Source: Pseudanabaena cinerea FACHB-1277 | Lineage (GTDB): Bacteria; Cyanobacteriota; Cyanobacteriia; Pseudanabaenales; Pseudanabaenaceae | NCBI RefSeq assembly: GCF_014696345.1 | Contig: NZ_JACJPY010000023.1 | Coordinates: 1-54,108 of the forward strand | Reading direction: 5' to 3' | DNA: 54,108 bases | Part shown: piece by piece, positions 50,714-54,108 of the stretch | Layout of the letters: each line of letters opens with the position of its first letter | Position numbering within the stretch: position 1 is the stretch's first letter | Position numbers and translations under genes: made by a program | The notes under the pieces: model-generated | Database searches by the model: none | The model's input: only the letters and a program-made list of their open reading frames with translations | What the model was told of the DNA's origin: nothing

Positions 50714-52312
50714 ATGCAAGTTTCACCACCTCAACCACAGCGACAACTAGTGTCAGGCAAAGTTGGGTGGGGTTGGCGGCAAGCGACTTATCCCATCTCT
50801 CTGAACTTCGGCCTAACAGGTGGGGTGATGTTAGCTGGAATTATGGCTCAGTTTTTGTCGCAGACAAATATAAATTTATCAATGGATTTAATTCCCCATT
50901 TATCGATAAGTCTAGGGGATTTAGCATTAATTTCAATCCTAATGCTGCTCACTGGCTTGATTATAGGGATATTCACGACCAAAGATATTATTTTGGTGTG
51001 TCAGCAAAATAGTGAATATCGATTTTCACAGTGGCAAATTCTGGTGATCGCTTTGTATTGGCTGATTTTGATTGCTGGGCTAAGTACTTTGCCAGCCACA
51101 GACAACATAGCCAAATCCTTTATGGCACTCTGGTGGATTTTGCCCACATCAATTTTTATAAGTATTTCAGTTAACTTACTATGGCGATCGCTGCATTCTC
51201 AAGCTAAAGCAAAGAAAAATAAAAAGTTGCAACTAGCCGCCGATCCAGCAAATATTGATACTCTCAATGTTGTTGCTTATTCCGATCAAACCGTATTAGT
51301 CAGCCCTTCAGCACTAGGACAGCAACCAAGACAGTTTAGTGGTTTAGTTTTGTTAGTCTTCGGCTTCTTTCTATGGACAATGCTAGATTTTTCAGCAAAT
51401 ATTAAAGCTATCGCCTCAATGATCGTAGCGATCGTGGGCTTGACAGGTTTCTTTACTTGGCAAATCCAATTACGCCCCTTATCTAAGATTTTACATCTGC
51501 GGTTTAGCGGAATGTGGGGCATGGCAGCAGAATATGCGATCGACTTGCGGCCATTTACAAGCTTGTCGATTAGTAAATTGCAGGAAGCGGGAGGAGAACT
51601 AAGTTGGATGCAGCTAACGGGTTCCCATCGCGAAGTTACTATGCCTCTCACCATGACGATGATTACAATCGGCAGCAATTACGAGCATGGTCAAGCATTG
51701 GGCAAACTAAGTGACCCAACGAGTAATAAATCTCATACTTCAATAAAATCGAGTAACACAAGCCCAGAGAAAGTTATTAACCATCCTAGCCATCAATTAA
51801 ATGACCAATTGGGGCAGGTAATTCGCCATGAATTTCATCTTGCCAAACAGGAGGCGGAAAGGGACAGTGTGGGTATGTCTAACGTTTTGTTACCTCAAGG
51901 TGCAGGAATTTTGGCAGGTATTTCTTTTATGACCATTGGTTGCCTAATTTTATTTCTCTTACCGTTATCTGAGCAAATAATGATTAATGCGATCGCTTGG
52001 TTGGCAGTTTGCCTGATTAGCCCAGCGATCGCTAGAACTCTTTTTAAAGCGATCGCGCCTAATAGTTTGCTTAGCTCTAAAGATTATGCCAATCAACATT
52101 CTCGTTATAATATTCAGTCTTGGGAAATTGGCACAGCCCTATTATTAATTTGCGTAGCGACTATAGTCCCCAATAGTAACAACTTTGTTTCAGTATCTAT
52201 CCCCAATCAGCTCTTGCTTTTACTTACCATTGTCTCTGGGTGGTCAGGAGTAAGTATTGGCATTTGTATCTTGTCCTTTGTGAGGCGTACTCCCCTCTCT
52301 CATACAAACTAG
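50714..52312 (+). CDS. Polytopic membrane protein of unknown function
   Basis: A 532-residue protein with about nine hydrophobic helices: two at 33-90, two at 107-158, two at 213-255 and three near 395-525, with a soluble loop at about 260-390 (FSGMWGMAAEYAIDLRPFTS, SWMQLTGSHREVTMPLTMT). No transporter motif seen; probably a cyanobacterial orphan family. The ATG at 50714 sits three bases after the heptamer array. Confidence 0.6.
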   Translation: MQVSPPQPQRQLVSGKVGWGWRQATYPISLNFGLTGGVMLAGIMAQFLSQTNINLSMDLIPHLSISLGDLALISILMLLTGLIIGIFTTKDIILVCQQNSEYRFSQWQILVIALYWLILIAGLSTLPATDNIAKSFMALWWILPTSIFISISVNLLWRSLHSQAKAKKNKKLQLAADPANIDTLNVVAYSDQTVLVSPSALGQQPRQFSGLVLLVFGFFLWTMLDFSANIKAIASMIVAIVGLTGFFTWQIQLRPLSKILHLRFSGMWGMAAEYAIDLRPFTSLSISKLQEAGGELSWMQLTGSHREVTMPLTMTMITIGSNYEHGQALGKLSDPTSNKSHTSIKSSNTSPEKVINHPSHQLNDQLGQVIRHEFHLAKQEAERDSVGMSNVLLPQGAGILAGISFMTIGCLILFLLPLSEQIMINAIAWLAVCLISPAIARTLFKAIAPNSLLSSKDYANQHSRYNIQSWEIGTALLLICVATIVPNSNNFVSVSIPNQLLLLLTIVSGWSGVSIGICILSFVRRTPLSHTN

Positions 52313-52333
52313 CCATGGCTACAGCCTATGACA

Positions 52334-52381
52334 GAAAAAGTCTAAAAACAGCGCATCGCAGCACCACTTTTAGACTTTTTC
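52334..52381 (+). terminator. Terminator between the membrane-protein gene and murI
   Basis: Stem GAAAAAGTCTAAAA/TTTTAGACTTTTTC with a 20-base loop; it can serve both convergent genes. Confidence 0.8.
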
Positions 52382-52404
52382 TGGTTCCCAAGCGCTCAAC
52401 CAAT

Positions 52405-53229
52405 CTAAGAAAGCAACTCCAAAGAAGACAAAGAAACCTTCTGCACCACAGGTAACTTACCTAACCAGCGCCGCGAAACTTGCGCGAATCGATCAGGGTC
52501 ACCACTTACGAAAAAATTAGTCGATGCCTTACCACTACAAGAGCATTTTAACCCCATCAGATCTAACTCCTGACTAGCAGCTTTCACCACATAAGAAGCT
52601 GGATTCACTAAAGTTACATGTCCTGGCAAGATTATCCGCAATATCCCTGACAAATGCGGATAATGCGTACAACCTAAAACCAGCGTATCGATACCCACCT
52701 CAACCAAAGGTCGCAAATAATCCCTTGCCACCTGCAAAGTATAAGGATCATTAATGCGATCGGATTCAATCAAAGGCACAAACTCTGGACAATCAACCTG
52801 AAACACCTGCGCTTGGGGATCACTCTCACAAATAGCTCTTACATAAGCTTCACTTCTTACCGTTGCCGTCGTTGCAATTACCCCAATTCGCTTACCCTTG
52901 CCCACAGCAGCCCTAGCTCCTGGCAAAATCAAGCCTAAAATTGGTAAATCAAAATCTTTTCGCACAATATCCAAAGCTAAAGCAGAGCTGGTATTACAGG
53001 CCATAATTGCCATCTTGACCCGCTCAGATTGCATCCAGTGCAAAATCTCATATACATACTCAATAATTTCCGCAGGCGATCGCTTCCCATAGGGCAGCCT
53101 TGCCGTATCACCAAAATAAACCACAGACTCATTGGGCAATTGGCGGTGAACTTCTTGTAAAACCGTAAGTCCCCCAACCCCACTATCAAAAACACCAATA
53201 GGGAATCGAGCTTCCTGATGCACAACCAT
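52405..53229 (-). CDS. murI: Glutamate racemase
   Basis: Makes D-glutamate for peptidoglycan. From ATG 53229 (274 residues): IGVFDSGVGGLTVLQEV, YFGDTARLPYGKRS, catalytic Cys in MACNTSSA and second Cys in VLGCTHYPHL. The C-terminal extension (about 225-274) has two cysteines (LKCSCSGKAS). A GTG 12 bases upstream is an alternative start. Confidence 0.94.
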   Translation of the reverse strand: MVVHQEARFPIGVFDSGVGGLTVLQEVHRQLPNESVVYFGDTARLPYGKRSPAEIIEYVYEILHWMQSERVKMAIMACNTSSALALDIVRKDFDLPILGLILPGARAAVGKGKRIGVIATTATVRSEAYVRAICESDPQAQVFQVDCPEFVPLIESDRINDPYTLQVARDYLRPLVEVGIDTLVLGCTHYPHLSGILRIILPGHVTLVNPASYVVKAASQELDLMGLKCSCSGKASTNFFVSGDPDRFAQVSRRWLGKLPVVQKVSLSSLELLS

Positions 53230-53416
53230 GCAAATCCTCACACTTCACATCCTCACAGTAAAGCATACTTTTTTGCGTGTGAATATCAGCGTAACTAATT
53301 AACCTCAAACACAAGCACCATAGACACCTATACTTTTTTATGAGGCAGCAATTTGCCAATCGATCTCTACTCATAAACCCTCAAAAAAAATCTACAAACA
53401 AACACAAACAGAAAAT

Positions 53417-53935
53417 ATGGACTTATCCCTCATCCCACCCCAACCCAAAGCAGGAATTCTCAACGTCCTCATTGAAATTCCTGCAGGCAGCAAAAATAAA
53501 TATGAGTTTGACAAAGATCTTAACGCCTTCGCCCTAGATCGCGTCCTTTACTCCTCAGTACAGTACCCCTACGACTACGGCTTTGTCCCCAACACCCTTG
53601 CCGATGATGGCGATCCTCTAGATGGCATGGTGATCATGGATCAGCCTACCTTCCCTGGATGCGTTATCCCCGCCCGTCCCATCGGAATGCTAATCATGAT
53701 TGACGGAGGCGATCGTGACGAAAAGATTCTCTGCGTTCCCGCCAAAGACCCACGCTACAACGAAGTTAAAACCCTAGCCGACATTGCCCCCCATCGTCTC
53801 GAAGAAATCGCCGAATTTTTCCGCTCTTATAAGAATCTAGAGAAAAAAGTAACCGAAATCAGAGGATGGGAAGGCGTAGAGGCTGTACAAGCCCTCGTAA
53901 CCAAATCTATCGAAGCAGCGTTGCCTAAATCCTAA
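53417..53935 (+). CDS. ppa: Soluble inorganic pyrophosphatase (family I)
   Basis: Hydrolyses PPi. The 172-residue protein has the family active-site residues: [39 protein letters not shown] (metal-binding Asp) and [11 protein letters not shown]. The C-terminal [11 protein letters not shown] block is complete. ATG at 53417; supports sat and other PPi-forming reactions. Confidence 0.94.
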   Translation: MDLSLIPPQPKAGILNVLIEIPAGSKNKYEFDKDLNAFALDRVLYSSVQYPYDYGFVPNTLADDGDPLDGMVIMDQPTFPGCVIPARPIGMLIMIDGGDRDEKILCVPAKDPRYNEVKTLADIAPHRLEEIAEFFRSYKNLEKKVTEIRGWEGVEAVQALVTKSIEAALPKS

Positions 53936-54020
53936 AACTTTTTTTAGAGCTACAATCCTTCTACCGTAAGGAATAGACCAGCTAATTTGAATCTGTCGAA
54001 AAACTTTTTCAAAGAAGGGG

Positions 54021-54049
54021 TTGACAAAGCAATTTAAACAGGTTAACTT
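54021..54049 (+). promoter_or_regulatory. Strong sigma70-like promoter at the window end
   Basis: A perfect -35 TTGACA (54021-54026), a 17-base spacer and TAACTT as a modest -10. Downstream sequence (AGCGGAGCGAGAGCGAAGC then CCCGAAAGGGA) has no start codon and looks like a structured RNA leader. Confidence 0.5.
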
Positions 54050-54108
54050 AATAAAGCGCTGAAGGGAAAGCGGAGCGAGAGCGAAGCAAACCTGACCCGA
54101 AAGGGAGA

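Noticed and set aside
53224-53257. Yfr1-like small RNA motif (TCCTCACAC)
   Set aside because: The match to ACUCCUCACAC is incomplete and there is no flanking stem-loop pair as in Yfr1.

Overview
The window is chromosomal DNA of a cyanobacterium. It encodes the Mg-chelatase ATPase ChlI, the phycobilisome core subunit ApcF, a PetP-like cytochrome b6f subunit, a PixD-type BLUF photoreceptor, a fused PanC-cytidylate kinase, and many copies of the HIP1 octamer GCGATCGC. The style is Pseudanabaena-like or similar filamentous or unicellular (inference; the sequence alone does not fix the genus). Genes are short, on both strands and mostly housekeeping. I see no insertion sequence, prophage or CRISPR array. 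The mobile or defence-related material is limited to decayed restriction-modification and Uma2-like remnants at the left edge and one toxin-antitoxin cassette.

Layout. 1-600: gene remnants. 617-7166: sat, a TxlA-like thioredoxin, chlI, an Rrf2 regulator, then an ECF sigma factor, its anti-sigma factor and an HtrA protease (an envelope-stress set). 7290-9183 (minus): ArsS-type radical SAM enzyme coupled to a TVP38 membrane protein. 9431-12776: metallophosphatase, an orphan GvpF/L protein and a polyprenyl sugar-phosphate transferase ending in a triplicated 85-bp terminator unit. 12989-18321 (minus): msrA, DUF1816, Mini-RNase III/RlmB, STAS, BLUF and panB. 18445-20091: petP, an HU protein and a Get3d-type ATPase. 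20177-26712: rpmF, an IaiH-like HEAT protein, apcF, class II aldolase, a response regulator and a FIST protein.

26747-36566: tRNA-Arg(UCU), aroC, a STAS gene with a newly noted 37-codon leader gene, a DNA-binding-like protein, CbiG-CobJ, queE-queC, anmK, an ACT-domain protein, rimM-rnc and a pentapeptide protein. 36681-45467 (minus): ABC-F, ruvA with a coiled-coil partner, then the LPS-transport cluster panC/cmk-lptA-lptB-[antitoxin-like, AbrB antitoxin, PIN toxin]-lptF/G, in which the TA cassette splits lptB from the permease. 45707-53935: HPt, trmL, several cyanobacterial proteins of unknown role, a PIN/TRAM protein, murI and ppa. The window ends in a strong promoter-like sequence.

The less ordinary content is in the non-coding DNA. 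There is a dispersed hairpin repeat with the core AGCGCAAAGCGCTGTA (six intergenic copies), heptamer arrays (one of them inside the lptA coding region), and tandem repeats of 11, 13, 14 and 85 bp. The two 11-bp arrays sit in promoter regions and look like response-regulator binding sites: one upstream of msrA that fits the Pho-box layout, and one upstream of the small-gene/STAS operon.
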